NCBI RefSeq assembly: GCF_000307105.1
Contig: NC_018645.1
Span: 3,792,001-3,856,000 of the forward strand
DNA from: Desulfobacula toluolica Tol2
GTDB lineage: Bacteria > Desulfobacterota > Desulfobacteria > Desulfobacterales > Desulfobacteraceae
DNA length: 64,000 bases
Direction: 5' to 3'
Positions 7,537 through 16,956 of this stretch are shown in pieces (position 1 is the first letter of the stretch; each line of letters begins with the position of its first letter). The notes beneath the pieces are model-generated. The model saw only the letters and a program-made list of their open reading frames with translations. It made no database searches and had not been told where the DNA came from. A program made the position numbers and the translations under genes.

Positions 7537-9624
7537 TTAAGTGGATATTCCATTTGCGATTGATATTATCCTTGCTATATCAAGAATCAGGCAGACTTTT
7601 CCATCAGGCATAATTGTACCGCCGCAAATGCCGGGAATATTTTCCATTAAAGTGCCCAAATTTTTTCTAACAACATTTTGCTTGGCAAGAAGCTTGTCTA
7701 TCAGAAGGGCGGCTTTGAAACCGGAGTCTTCCACTACGACAACAATACCCGTATTATTGTTTGAGGCACCATTTGAGATATCATTGGAAAGATTGAAAAA
7801 TTTATGAAGCCTGAACAAAGGGATAATCTTGCCGTGTACTTTAATAAATTCACCTTTTTGAAAGACGCTTGAAATCATATCAGGTTTGAGTTCTATAGAA
7901 GTTAAAACACAAAGGGTTGGGATTACATATCTATGATCACCAACACCAACAATCATACCATCCATAATCGCAAGGGTTAAGGGAAGTTTTATCTGAATCT
8001 TTGTTCCGATTTTCTGTGTGGACTCAATATGGATTTTACCATTGTATTGGTTGATTGTTGTTTTTACCACATCCATACCAATTCCTCGACCTGAAATATC
8101 AGTGACTTGATCTGCAGTACTCAGCCCCGGGTGGAAAATAAGATTATAAATGGAATTTTGATCAAGCTGGGATGCATCATCAATTATTCTTGTTGAAATA
8201 GCTTTTTCAATAAGTTTTTTGGTATCAATTCCTTTCCCGTCATCTGTAATTTCAATATATAGACTGCCGCCTTTGTGATATCCTTCAAGAGTCACCGTGG
8301 CAATTTCAGGCTTGCCGGCTTCAAGTCTATCTTGAATATTTTGTTCAATGCCATGATCAAAACTGTTCCGAATAATATGAATAAGCGGATCACTCAGTCC
8401 GTCAACCAGGTTTTTATCCAGCTCGGTTTCTTCTCCTTTTGTGACAAAATCAAATTGCTTGTTGTTTTTGTTTGACAAATCTCTTGCAACTCTTTTCATT
8501 CTGTTGAACAAAGATTTTAAAGGAACCATCCTTAGTGACAGTCCAATTCGTTGAAGTTCTTTTGTTATCTCACTGAGAGCTCGCAGTGAATTTCTGTATT
8601 CGGAAGATTTTTTGTCTTTGTTGTCGCTATTTCGGATTACCATAGCTTCTGCAGTGGAAAGTTCACCTATTGTATCAATCAAATGATCCAATCTGTCTGA
8701 ATCAACCCTTATGGATTTTTTTACAGACGTATTGCTTTTGGCATTTTCTGCTTTTACGGGTTGAGTATCAGAAGGCATTTTGTGATGAGAAGCAAAATCA
8801 TTTTGATTTTTTTGCTCCATACCTGATTTGTTTTCATACTCTTTAAGTAATTTAAGAATTTGTTCGGAATCTTTTGGAGAAGCATCTGCTCCTGAATACA
8901 CTGAAAATGTATCAGATAACCAGTCTTTTACGCTAAAAAGAATTTCAGCAAATTTTACAGTCACGTCTTGTGAAAACAAATCCTCAGTCCGGTGACAGAT
9001 TTTTTCAACTTCTTTTAGCGCCAGAAAACCACTTTCTCCTTTTATTGTATGGATAATACGTTTCATCTCTTTTGGAGAATGTACTAGGTCACCTTTTTCA
9101 AATTCAAGAACAAGAGTTTCAAATTTATCCAGAACTGACTGCTGAGAGGATAAAAATTCAGCAAAATCCTTCATGCTCAAATAAGAAGGAAGTGTTTCAG
9201 GATGGCGTATACTTGTATTTTTATTCGTAGATTTTGATGCAGTTTCAGGCGGGTTGGAGTTTGATGCCTTGCAAATTTCATTATCAGTTTGTTTTCCCAT
9301 GGTTAAATGATCGACGATCAATTTCATTTCTGAAATGATATCTTCAATATGAATTAAGGTGTCATGATTTTCATTTTTGTTATAAGTTGTTACTTGTTCA
9401 ATATGATTGCGGATCTGTTTAACACATGAGGTAATATCATGCATGCCGCTTTTTTTTGATATATCATTAATGTCTTTTAACAAGGTGATACTATTTGAAA
9501 ATGACTCAGGGTTATCAACATCAACCAGGATAAATTCTATAGAGAGGTCTTCAAGTTTACTTCTGATTTCAGAGCTTGAGTGCAAAATAATAATCCTTAT
9601 AAATGAAGATGTTGAAAACATCAC
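7537..9624 (-). CDS. CheA-type histidine kinase with fused CheW-like domain
   Basis: 695 residues. The N-terminal ~145 residues are unrecognised. Then come an HPt (P1) domain with the phospho-acceptor His192 in RIIHTIKGESGF, a low-complexity linker with no clear CheY-binding P2 domain, the P3 dimerisation helices (RLDHLIDTIGELS), the P4 ATPase (HIIRNSFDHGIE, ITDDGKGID, GRGIGMDVVK) and a C-terminal CheW-like P5 domain. It phosphorylates CheY-type receivers. It is encoded convergently with the cheY-cheC-GGDEF unit (4 nt between stops) and upstream of a divergent chemoreceptor gene. No cheW, cheR, cheB or cheD is present in the window, which is unusual for a motility cluster and suggests a dedicated signalling module or genes elsewhere. 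Confidence 0.9.
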   Translation of the reverse strand: MMFSTSSFIRIIILHSSSEIRSKLEDLSIEFILVDVDNPESFSNSITLLKDINDISKKSGMHDITSCVKQIRNHIEQVTTYNKNENHDTLIHIEDIISEMKLIVDHLTMGKQTDNEICKASNSNPPETASKSTNKNTSIRHPETLPSYLSMKDFAEFLSSQQSVLDKFETLVLEFEKGDLVHSPKEMKRIIHTIKGESGFLALKEVEKICHRTEDLFSQDVTVKFAEILFSVKDWLSDTFSVYSGADASPKDSEQILKLLKEYENKSGMEQKNQNDFASHHKMPSDTQPVKAENAKSNTSVKKSIRVDSDRLDHLIDTIGELSTAEAMVIRNSDNKDKKSSEYRNSLRALSEITKELQRIGLSLRMVPLKSLFNRMKRVARDLSNKNNKQFDFVTKGEETELDKNLVDGLSDPLIHIIRNSFDHGIEQNIQDRLEAGKPEIATVTLEGYHKGGSLYIEITDDGKGIDTKKLIEKAISTRIIDDASQLDQNSIYNLIFHPGLSTADQVTDISGRGIGMDVVKTTINQYNGKIHIESTQKIGTKIQIKLPLTLAIMDGMIVGVGDHRYVIPTLCVLTSIELKPDMISSVFQKGEFIKVHGKIIPLFRLHKFFNLSNDISNGASNNNTGIVVVVEDSGFKAALLIDKLLAKQNVVRKNLGTLMENIPGICGGTIMPDGKVCLILDIARIISIANGIST

Positions 9625-9787
9625 TTAACAATTCGATAAAATGCATAAAAAAATATCAGACGCTCAGGTAAAAAGCAACTGCAATATAATCATTAATTTT
9701 GCATTAATCTCAAATATCAGCTGCTCCAAATCGGTCATAAAACATCCTTTTGTCATTGAGTTTTGGTTTAAAAAAGGCCTGCATTCC

Positions 9788-9805
9788 AGCTAACCAAAAG
9801 CTAAC
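9788..9805 (+). promoter_or_regulatory. 7-4-7 direct repeat upstream of the chemoreceptor
   Basis: AGCTAAC, four bases CAAA, then AGCTAAC again: an 11-bp-period direct repeat 74-95 bp before the start. The geometry equals that of the repeat before pstS (12014-12031), which is the geometry of PhoB boxes, though the half-site sequence differs. A shared regulator is possible but unproven. Confidence 0.35.
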
Positions 9806-9878
9806 TTGATTTTTGAATACCGATTGATTAGGGTTGCCCAAATAAAGACGATCATGCACATGATTTACTTATAAAATT

Positions 9879-11903
9879 ATGGGTGTAATGGAGGTGATTT
9901 TGAGAAAATTAAACATAAAAAAACAAAGCATCCGGTTCAAGCTTATGATGGCGGCGGCTTTAATGGTAACTCTTCCAATGCTGGTTCTCGGCTACTTTTC
10001 AGGCCATAAAATACAACAGACCGTGTCAGATGATGCCAAGGTGCAAGCAGTCAGAATTGCAGCCGGTCTTGCACAGTCGACAAATCTGGTGCTGGAAGAA
10101 CAAATTCGAATTATCCGCGGTCTTGCTGAAAATTTCCGGTCTTTTGGGGGTATGGATATCCGGTTTTACGGAGGACAGGGCATTGATGATCTGACTGCCA
10201 AGAGGTTGAATAAGACCATCCACAGAACCGTTAAAAAAATGGGTGCAAACTACGAGAGTATTTTCATAGCTGACGCCCAGGGTATTATTTTTGCCGGGAC
10301 TCTTGGTTCCGGGGAAACTCCTTTTTTCGGCAAGGATATAAGTGCAAAACATTTTTTTATAAATACCAAAAAATCCGTAGAACCTTGTTCAAGCGAGGTT
10401 TTATTGTCCAAATTTAACCAGAAGCCAGTCATTGTTTTTTGTGCCCCCATACTTGATAAACGCGAACAATTTGCAGGTGCCGTCGGAATGACCCTGAAAC
10501 TGGATGCTGTTTCAAACCTTATAACCGGAACACAGATAGGACAGACAGGATACGCTTATATGGTTGATCAAAATGGTCGTACCATTGCCCATCCTGATCC
10601 TGAACATGTCATGAAAACCAACATAAAAAAGCAGCCGGGCATGGAATCTTTTGCCAAAACTGTTTTATCAATGAAAACCGGCCTTGACACATACAATTGT
10701 GACGGCCTGCATGAAATAGCAGGTTTTTCAACGGTTGATGCAAAAGAATGGACGATTGTTGTCACTCAGAAAGTTGAAGATTTTATGAAAGTGGCAGACT
10801 CGCTTCAGCGATTTACCATCCTGATAGGTGGCGTTTTTCTTTTGATGTCCCTTGTGGCAGGTCTTTATTTTACCCGAAGTATAATAACTCCGGTGGAACT
10901 TGTTGCATCCGCACTTCAAAAAAGTGCTGCAAATGTCACGGATGCTGCACGCCAGGTTACGGCTGCCAGCAATTCAGTGGCAAATGGTGCAGGTATACAG
11001 GCCATGTCCATGAAAGATACGGCTGCGTCTTTATCTCAGATATCCGTCATGATAAAAGACAATGCCGACCATGCAGATCAGGCCAATCGCCTGGTGGATC
11101 AGAACCAGCTGGTTTCAAATAAATCCAACCGTATGCTCAATGAGCTGAAAATCACCATGGAAAAATTGGAGGATTCGAGCAAAGAAACGGCCCGGATTAT
11201 TAAAACCATTGATGACATTGCATTCCAGACCAATTTATTATCCTTGAACGCCTCTGTCGAAGCCGCCCGTGCAGGAGAGTCAGGAGCCGGATTTGCCGTT
11301 GTGGCTGAAGAGTTCAGGAATTTGTCTTTACGGTCTGCACAAGCAGCCAAGGTTAGCGAAAATTTCATCCATACCACTGAGAATAATGTCATAAAATGCA
11401 TTGATATGATGCAGCAGGTTTCAGATACTTTTCTGGAGGTTTTGGATAACTCTGTTAATATGAAAACCTGCATTAAAGAGATTGTGGAAGAGTCCGGCAG
11501 ACAATCCGATGGCATAGGTGTGATAGATGCGTCAGTGATAAAAATGGACAGATTAATTCAGCAGCATACAGCCCATGCAAAAGAGTCGGCTATTGCATCA
11601 AAAAGTGTGTTGCAGGAAGCCCGGAAAATGATTCAAATGGTACAAAATCTAATTGCCGTTATCGGAACATCCGGCACATCAAATCGTCACAACTGCCAAG
11701 GCCATACAGCAAACATGACACTAACAGAAGATAAACACCCGGAAAAGATAACAACAAAAGAAGTGCCGATAACAGCCCTGGGAAACCCACTTAAAACAGA
11801 TCAAAAAATCAGCAAAAACAGAACCTGGGATATTGCAGCGTTTCCAATTATGGCCGATGGCACTAAATCCGCTCCAGAATTGACCGGAAGTCCTGATTGT
11901 TAA
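9879..11903 (+). CDS. Methyl-accepting chemotaxis protein with Cache-type sensor
   Basis: 674 residues (667 if the TTG at 9900, which follows GGAGGTG by 3 nt, is used). Layout: TM1 about 22-45; an extracytoplasmic Cache-like sensor (about 50-300) with GQTGYAYMVDQNGRTIAHP, a typical ligand-binding segment; TM2 about 306-330; a cytoplasmic coiled coil. The signalling hairpin reads [23 protein letters not shown] in two parts of the usual tip, then [23 protein letters not shown] is short or degenerate. The C-terminal ~90 residues are unstructured and have no CheR-tethering pentapeptide. It sits next to a CheA and immediately upstream of the pst-pho operon. A role in phosphate taxis is possible but only by position. 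The ligand is not assignable. Confidence 0.88.
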   Translation: MGVMEVILRKLNIKKQSIRFKLMMAAALMVTLPMLVLGYFSGHKIQQTVSDDAKVQAVRIAAGLAQSTNLVLEEQIRIIRGLAENFRSFGGMDIRFYGGQGIDDLTAKRLNKTIHRTVKKMGANYESIFIADAQGIIFAGTLGSGETPFFGKDISAKHFFINTKKSVEPCSSEVLLSKFNQKPVIVFCAPILDKREQFAGAVGMTLKLDAVSNLITGTQIGQTGYAYMVDQNGRTIAHPDPEHVMKTNIKKQPGMESFAKTVLSMKTGLDTYNCDGLHEIAGFSTVDAKEWTIVVTQKVEDFMKVADSLQRFTILIGGVFLLMSLVAGLYFTRSIITPVELVASALQKSAANVTDAARQVTAASNSVANGAGIQAMSMKDTAASLSQISVMIKDNADHADQANRLVDQNQLVSNKSNRMLNELKITMEKLEDSSKETARIIKTIDDIAFQTNLLSLNASVEAARAGESGAGFAVVAEEFRNLSLRSAQAAKVSENFIHTTENNVIKCIDMMQQVSDTFLEVLDNSVNMKTCIKEIVEESGRQSDGIGVIDASVIKMDRLIQQHTAHAKESAIASKSVLQEARKMIQMVQNLIAVIGTSGTSNRHNCQGHTANMTLTEDKHPEKITTKEVPITALGNPLKTDQKISKNRTWDIAAFPIMADGTKSAPELTGSPDC

Positions 11904-12013
11904 TTATACATCGACAATAAAAAAGCCCTGGCAATATACTTTCATATACAACATACCGGGCAAACTCTGAAAGCATTCCGCACCGGAATCATTTAATGTT
12001 GCCGTAACACAAC

Positions 12014-12046
12014 TCTAATAAAATTCTAATATAAACTTAGTAGACT
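12014..12046 (+). promoter_or_regulatory. Candidate Pho box and promoter of pstS
   Basis: TCTAATA (12014-12020), AAAT, TCTAATA (12025-12031): two perfect 7-bp direct repeats 4 bp apart, exactly the layout of PhoB boxes. A weaker third unit CTTAGTA follows at 12036. A TAGACT at 12041-12046 is placed about 10 bp after the box, where a -10 element lies in PhoB-activated promoters that lack a -35. pstS starts 66 bp further on, and phoB is in the same operon. Confidence 0.6.
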
Positions 12047-12111
12047 CCTCTTTAAATTAACCATGAGGTCAATTGTAATAATACAATCTTTAAAATTGTT
12101 TTGGAGAAAAT

Positions 12112-12924
12112 ATGAACAAATATGTACCCGTATTTATTTTTATGCTCTTTTTACTGATGATATCATCAAGTGTTTTTGCAGGAGAATTGGTGATAAAAGG
12201 CTCTACAACGGTTTTGCCCATTGCTCAGAAAGCTGCTGAAGCTTATATGGCCGAACATCCTGACGTAAAAATTTCGCTTTCCGGCGGAGGGTCCGGGAAC
12301 GGAATAAAAGCGATCATTGACGGTACGGCCGACATTGGGAACGCCTCGCGTTTTATCAAGCAAAAAGAAGTTGATCTGGCACACGACAAGAGCGTTTATC
12401 CAGTGCCCTTCAGGGTTGCACTGGACGCGATAGTTCCGGTTGTAAATTACAAAAACACGGTTGACGATCTTAGCCTGGAACAGCTGAAGGATATTTATCT
12501 TGGAAAGATAACAAACTGGAGTGAGGTCGGCGGAACACCTGGTAAAATCGTCGTGATTTCACGGGACAGTTCGTCCGGAACATTTGGCGTATGGAAAGAT
12601 CTGGTCATGAAAAAAGAACGGGTCATTCCCGGCGCACTGACCGTGCCTTCAAACGGCGGTATTGTCCAGGCGGTTGCAAACACACCGGGTGCCATAGGGT
12701 ATGTCGGCCTGGGCTATCTGAATGGCGACATCAAATCTGTAAAAGTCAACGGAACACCCGGAACAGAAGAAAACACCTTGAACGGATCATTTCCCATTGC
12801 CAGAGGCTTGTTCATGTTTACAAAAGGATGGCCGACAGGTGATACCATGGGGTTTTTATCGTTTATCCTGTCACAAAAGGGACAGGAACTTGTAAAACAA
12901 GCCGGGTCCATCCCGCTGTTCTAA
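12112..12924 (+). CDS. pstS: Phosphate ABC transporter periplasmic binding protein PstS
   Basis: 270 residues with a clear signal peptide (hydrophobic core FIFMLFLLMIS, cleavage likely after VFA at about residue 23). The mature N-terminus GELVIKGSTTVLPIA and the later SGGGSGNGIKAIIDGTADIGNASR and SRDSSSGTFGVW segments are the phosphate-loop signatures of PstS. It captures phosphate in the periplasm and delivers it to PstCA. RBS GGAG lies 7 nt before ATG. First gene of a seven-gene Pho operon, preceded by a 7-4-7 direct repeat typical of PhoB control. Confidence 0.95.
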   Translation: MNKYVPVFIFMLFLLMISSSVFAGELVIKGSTTVLPIAQKAAEAYMAEHPDVKISLSGGGSGNGIKAIIDGTADIGNASRFIKQKEVDLAHDKSVYPVPFRVALDAIVPVVNYKNTVDDLSLEQLKDIYLGKITNWSEVGGTPGKIVVISRDSSSGTFGVWKDLVMKKERVIPGALTVPSNGGIVQAVANTPGAIGYVGLGYLNGDIKSVKVNGTPGTEENTLNGSFPIARGLFMFTKGWPTGDTMGFLSFILSQKGQELVKQAGSIPLF

Positions 12925-12940
12925 TGTGTAACGGAGAAAA

Positions 12941-13831
12941 ATGTTGAAACGTCAGCATATTGATAAAACAGTGCAGTCAGGATTTTTGCTCATTGCACTG
13001 TTTTCCATAACCGCCTTGTTTTTGATCATGGTATTTCTTTTTATAGAAGGCATACCCATTTTAGAGCATATCAGTATCAAAGAGTTTGTTTTCGGCAAGT
13101 TCTGGTATCCCACGGATGACCCTGCGGATTTCGGAATTCTTTCCCTTATTCTGGGCTCCGTGTGTGTCACACTTCTTTCAGGTTTGATGGCAGTTCCATT
13201 GGGAATAATGACAGCCGTTTACCTGGCGGAGATTGCTTCCCCCCGGGTTGCTGAAATAGTCAAACCCATTGTGGAACTGATGGCCTCCATGCCATCGGTT
13301 GTCATTGGTTTTTTCGGTATGGTGGTTGTGGCGCCGTTTATTCAAAAACTTTTTAACATTCCAGTCGGGTTAAACATGTTTAACGCATCCCTGATGCTGG
13401 CGTTCATGGCCATTCCCACCATTTGCAGTATTTCAGAGGATGCTGTATTTTCCGTCCCCACGGCTTTAAAAGAAGCCTCTTTTGCCCTGGGGGCCACCCA
13501 TTTTGAAACCATTGCAAAAGTTATTATCCCTGCATCATTGTCCGGCATATGTACAGCCGTTATTCTCGGGCTGTCCCGTGCCATCGGAGAAACCATGGTG
13601 GTGTTGATGGCCGCAGGCGGCGCTGCCATGATACCCTCATCCATCTTTGATCCGGTACGGCCATTGCCGGCAAGCATTGCAGCGGAAATGGCTGAAGCAC
13701 CATTCAGAAGTGAGCATTATCACGCTTTGTTTGCCATTGGCATTGTGTTGTTTGCATTTACATTTGTTTTTAATTTGATTGCCGATTATATTTCCTATAA
13801 ATTCAGGCAGGTGGGAGAGGCATCCTTATAA
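12941..13831 (+). CDS. pstC: Phosphate ABC transporter permease PstC
   Basis: 296-residue inner-membrane permease with about six transmembrane helices. The cytoplasmic EAA loop that docks on the ATPase is visible (EASFALGATHFETIAKVIIP then GICTAVILGLSRAIGETM). Only 16 nt separate it from pstS, with CGGAG just before the ATG. Its stop codon overlaps the pstA start. It forms the heterodimeric channel with PstA. Confidence 0.94.
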   Translation: MLKRQHIDKTVQSGFLLIALFSITALFLIMVFLFIEGIPILEHISIKEFVFGKFWYPTDDPADFGILSLILGSVCVTLLSGLMAVPLGIMTAVYLAEIASPRVAEIVKPIVELMASMPSVVIGFFGMVVVAPFIQKLFNIPVGLNMFNASLMLAFMAIPTICSISEDAVFSVPTALKEASFALGATHFETIAKVIIPASLSGICTAVILGLSRAIGETMVVLMAAGGAAMIPSSIFDPVRPLPASIAAEMAEAPFRSEHYHALFAIGIVLFAFTFVFNLIADYISYKFRQVGEASL

Positions 13832-14688
13832 TGATAAAACAGAGGTTATTGGCACAGAAGATATTTTTTTTATTGTTAAAAGCAGCGGCTTTGCTCAATG
13901 GTGCAGCGCTCTTAGTGATTGTATATTTCATGGTATCCCGTGGATGGCGGGCCATTTCATGGGAATTTTTAACCCAGCCGCCAAAAGATTCCATGACGGC
14001 AGGCGGCATTTTACCCTGTATTGTGGGAACATTGTCTCTTTGTTTGATGACCATTATGGTGGCGTTGCCCATCGGGGTTTCCTCTGCCATATATTTAAAT
14101 GAATACGCAAGACAGGGCAAACTGGTCAGGATCATCCGCCTGGGCATTAACAATCTGGCCGGGGTTCCGTCCATTGTATTTGGATTGTTCGGACTTGCCT
14201 TTTTTTGTATCGTACTGAAAATGGGAGTATCCATTGCAGCAGGCGGCTTAACATTGGGGATCATGACCCTGCCCGTGATCATCGGTGCTTCTGAAGAGGC
14301 ATTAAAGGCCGTTCCCAACACCTATCGTGAAGCTTCCCTTGCCATGGGGGCAACCAAATGGCAGACCATAAGAAAAGTGGTGCTGCCGTCAGCTTTTCCA
14401 GGAATTATTACAGGATCAATACTGGGGTTGAGCCGGGCGGCAGGTGAAACCGCCCCGATCATGTATACCGGCGCTGTTTTTTTTACCCCTGATCTTCCCG
14501 GTTCCCTTCTGGATGAAGTCATGGCATTGCCCTATCACATATATGTATTGGCCACGGCAGGAACCAATATTGAAGCCACAAGGCACCTGCAATACGGAAC
14601 CGCCCTTGTGCTGATTGTCCTGGTTTTCGGCATGAACCTTGCAGCAATCATCCTGCGGTCTAAAATGAGAAAAAAGTTAAGGATTTAG
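13831..14688 (+). CDS. pstA: Phosphate ABC transporter permease PstA
   Basis: 285-residue inner-membrane permease, partner of PstC. The EAA loop reads [20 protein letters not shown], followed by [19 protein letters not shown], a PstA hallmark. The ATG overlaps the pstC stop by one base, implying translational coupling, and pstB follows after 5 nt. Confidence 0.94.
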   Translation: MIKQRLLAQKIFFLLLKAAALLNGAALLVIVYFMVSRGWRAISWEFLTQPPKDSMTAGGILPCIVGTLSLCLMTIMVALPIGVSSAIYLNEYARQGKLVRIIRLGINNLAGVPSIVFGLFGLAFFCIVLKMGVSIAAGGLTLGIMTLPVIIGASEEALKAVPNTYREASLAMGATKWQTIRKVVLPSAFPGIITGSILGLSRAAGETAPIMYTGAVFFTPDLPGSLLDEVMALPYHIYVLATAGTNIEATRHLQYGTALVLIVLVFGMNLAAIILRSKMRKKLRI

Positions 14689-14693
14689 CTTCA

Positions 14694-15455
14694 ATGAAAC
14701 ACAATTTTAAAATGCATACTCAGGATCTGAGTTTTTTTTATGGTAACTTTCAGGCCCTTCACACAATTTCAATTGAGTTTATCGAAAACCAGGTAACAGC
14801 GCTTATCGGTCCGTCAGGGTGCGGGAAAAGCACCTATTTAAGATGCTTGAACCGCATGAACGATCTGATTCCCGGCATCCGGGTCAAGGGCCGGGCCATG
14901 CTGGATGCAAATGACATTTACGATCCGTTGGTTGATGTGGTGAGCCTGAGAAGAAGGGTCGGCATGGTATTTCAAAAGCCCAACCCGTTTCCCAAATCTA
15001 TTTTTGAAAATATTGCTTACGGATTAAAGGTCAATGGCGTTAAAGACAGGGCAAAAATCACTCAAATTGTGGAAAAAAGCTTAAAACAGGCCGCTATCTG
15101 GGATGAAGTCAAAGACCGGTTGAACGAATCCGCTCTTGGTCTTTCCGGGGGCCAGCAGCAGCGATTGTGCATTGCCCGAGCCCTTGCTGTGGGACCTGAC
15201 GTGCTGTTGATGGATGAACCGGCTTCAGCCCTTGATCCCATTGCCACGCAAAAAATTGAAGAACTGATCACCACCCTGTCTTCAAAACTGACCATTATCA
15301 TTGTCACCCATAATATGCAGCAGGCAGCACGGGTGTCTGACAGAACCGCTTTTTTTTATATGGGAAAACTCATAGAAGTCAACGATACCGACACCTTGTT
15401 TACCAAACCGGCATTAAAACAGACCGAAGATTATATTACCGGAAGATTCGGATAA
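14694..15455 (+). CDS. pstB: Phosphate ABC transporter ATPase PstB
   Basis: 253 residues. Walker [11 protein letters not shown]-loop in [13 protein letters not shown] signature LSGGQQQRL, Walker [14 protein letters not shown], and the H-loop in [12 protein letters not shown] are all present. The LNRMNDL and NPFPKS segments are specific to PstB among ABC ATPases. It powers phosphate import through PstCA. phoU begins 10 nt after its stop. Confidence 0.96.
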   Translation: MKHNFKMHTQDLSFFYGNFQALHTISIEFIENQVTALIGPSGCGKSTYLRCLNRMNDLIPGIRVKGRAMLDANDIYDPLVDVVSLRRRVGMVFQKPNPFPKSIFENIAYGLKVNGVKDRAKITQIVEKSLKQAAIWDEVKDRLNESALGLSGGQQQRLCIARALAVGPDVLLMDEPASALDPIATQKIEELITTLSSKLTIIIVTHNMQQAARVSDRTAFFYMGKLIEVNDTDTLFTKPALKQTEDYITGRFG

Positions 15456-15465
15456 GGAGAAAATC

Positions 15466-16113
15466 ATGGCAAGCCATTTGCAAAAAGAAATAGAAAAAAT
15501 AAAAAAAGAGATCCTCTCCCTTGGGGCCATGGTGGAAGACCGGTTTAAAAAAGCTGTGTATGCCATCAAAACAGAAGATCTAAAATTGGCACAGACCATC
15601 ATTGATACGGATTTTGAAGTGGATGAACGTGAAATCGAAGTGGAAGAGGAATGCCTGAAGATTCTTGCGCTGTACCAGCCGGTGGCCATGGACCTGCGTT
15701 TTCTTGTGGCAGTTGTCAAGATAAACAATGACCTTGAACGAATTGCGGATTATGCAGCAAATATTTCAAAACGGTTCAAGGCATCTTCTGAAAATCCCAA
15801 TAAGTTCAGGTATGATTATACTGCCATGGGAGAGCAGACTGCAAAAATGCTCAGAATGAGTCTGGATGCCCTTGTAAAAATGGATGTGGATATGGCATAT
15901 GAAGTCAGAGATATGGACTCTGATGTGAACATCATGCGAAATGATGCCTATGATTCAATGAAAGAAGACATACAAAAACATCCTGAAATGGTGGGTGAAA
16001 TTATTAATATGTACCTTATTTCCAGGCATTTGGAACGTATCGGGGATCATACCACCAATATTGCGGAAGAGGTGATCTATCTGATAGAGGGCGAAATTAT
16101 CAGGCATACTTAA
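15466..16113 (+). CDS. phoU: Phosphate signalling protein PhoU
   Basis: 215-residue all-helical protein of two similar three-helix bundles. The metal-binding motifs are visible: ERIADYAANIS in the first repeat and ERIGDHTTNIAEE in the second. PhoU links PstSCAB occupancy to PhoR and keeps the Pho regulon off when phosphate is plentiful. RBS AAGGAG precedes the ATG. After it, a 150-nt gap containing a dispersed intergenic element separates it from phoB, so phoBR may have its own transcript level. Confidence 0.95.
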   Translation: MASHLQKEIEKIKKEILSLGAMVEDRFKKAVYAIKTEDLKLAQTIIDTDFEVDEREIEVEEECLKILALYQPVAMDLRFLVAVVKINNDLERIADYAANISKRFKASSENPNKFRYDYTAMGEQTAKMLRMSLDALVKMDVDMAYEVRDMDSDVNIMRNDAYDSMKEDIQKHPEMVGEIINMYLISRHLERIGDHTTNIAEEVIYLIEGEIIRHT

Positions 16114-16130
16114 ATGCCCGGCCTCTCAAT

Positions 16131-16230
16131 TTTTATATGAAAGTTTTCGAAAATTTCAACAGTGACTTTCATGTTTTGTTGTGGGCAAACCAAGTTGAAT
16201 GACCAGGTCTGCCAGTGGCAGTTATTTGAA
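16131..16230 (+). repeat. Dispersed ~100-bp intergenic element, copy A
   Basis: Begins TTTTATATGAAAG, contains TTGTTGTGGGCAAACC and ends near GTCTGCCAGTGGCAG. It aligns along its whole length, by eye nearly 90 percent, with the reverse complement of 38171-38270. The core GGCAAACC...GGTCTGCC can pair with one mismatch, giving a hairpin. It occupies the phoU-phoB gap. No reading frame is conserved between copies. Confidence 0.75.
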
Positions 16231-16264
16231 ACAATAATAAATTTATGCATACAGGAAAAAAAAG

Positions 16265-16954
16265 ATGTTAAAAGAAACCATTCTGATCGTGGATGATGAA
16301 GAAGATATTGTTGAGTTGATCAAATATAATCTGGAAAATGAAGGGTATGGCATATTGACGGCATTAACCGGTGAACAGGCCATAAAAATGGCCAAGCAAT
16401 TCCATCCGGATCTGATTGTCCTTGATCTGATGCTGCCGGGAATTGACGGACTTGAGGTCACCAAATACCTTAAAAACAATGACAACACAAGTTACATTCC
16501 CATTGTCATGCTCACGGCAAAAGGAGAAGAATCCGACATCGTTATAGGGCTTGAAATCGGTGCCAACGATTATATTTCAAAACCCTTCAGCCCCAAAGTC
16601 CTGATTGCCAGAATCCGTTCCATATTACGCCGCCGTAAAAAAGATCTGGGCCAGCCGCCGGAAAGGATCAACCAGGAAGGAGATCTGATCATTGACCGGG
16701 CAAAGCATCTGGTGACAATTGAAGGAAATGTATTGGATCTGACTTTTTCAGAATTTGAACTGCTCTCCTTTCTTGTGGACAAAAAGGGGTGGGTCTTTAC
16801 CAGAAAACAGATTGTTGATGCAATTCATGGTGAAAGCTATTCTGTAACCGAAAGAAGTGTCGATGTTGTTATTGTCGGCCTGAGAAAAAAATTAAAAAAT
16901 CATGCATCCTCTATTGAAACCGTCCGGGGTGTTGGTTACAGGTTTAAAGAATAA
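16265..16954 (+). CDS. phoB: Phosphate regulon response regulator PhoB
   Basis: 229 residues: a receiver domain (DDEEDI, phospho-acceptor in LIVLDLMLPGIDG, YISKPFSP) and a C-terminal OmpR-type winged helix (LTFSEFELLSFLVDKKGWVFTR, ending VRGVGYRFKE). It activates Pho promoters when phosphorylated by PhoR. phoR starts 2 nt after its stop. It likely binds the 7-4-7 repeat before pstS. The assignment to PhoB rests mainly on the operon context, since OmpR-family regulators are similar to one another. Confidence 0.92.
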   Translation: MLKETILIVDDEEDIVELIKYNLENEGYGILTALTGEQAIKMAKQFHPDLIVLDLMLPGIDGLEVTKYLKNNDNTSYIPIVMLTAKGEESDIVIGLEIGANDYISKPFSPKVLIARIRSILRRRKKDLGQPPERINQEGDLIIDRAKHLVTIEGNVLDLTFSEFELLSFLVDKKGWVFTRKQIVDAIHGESYSVTERSVDVVIVGLRKKLKNHASSIETVRGVGYRFKE

Positions 16955-16956
16955 AA

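Noticed and set aside
13803-14321. A 172-codon minus-strand open frame
   Set aside because: Antisense to pstA, which has complete permease motifs.
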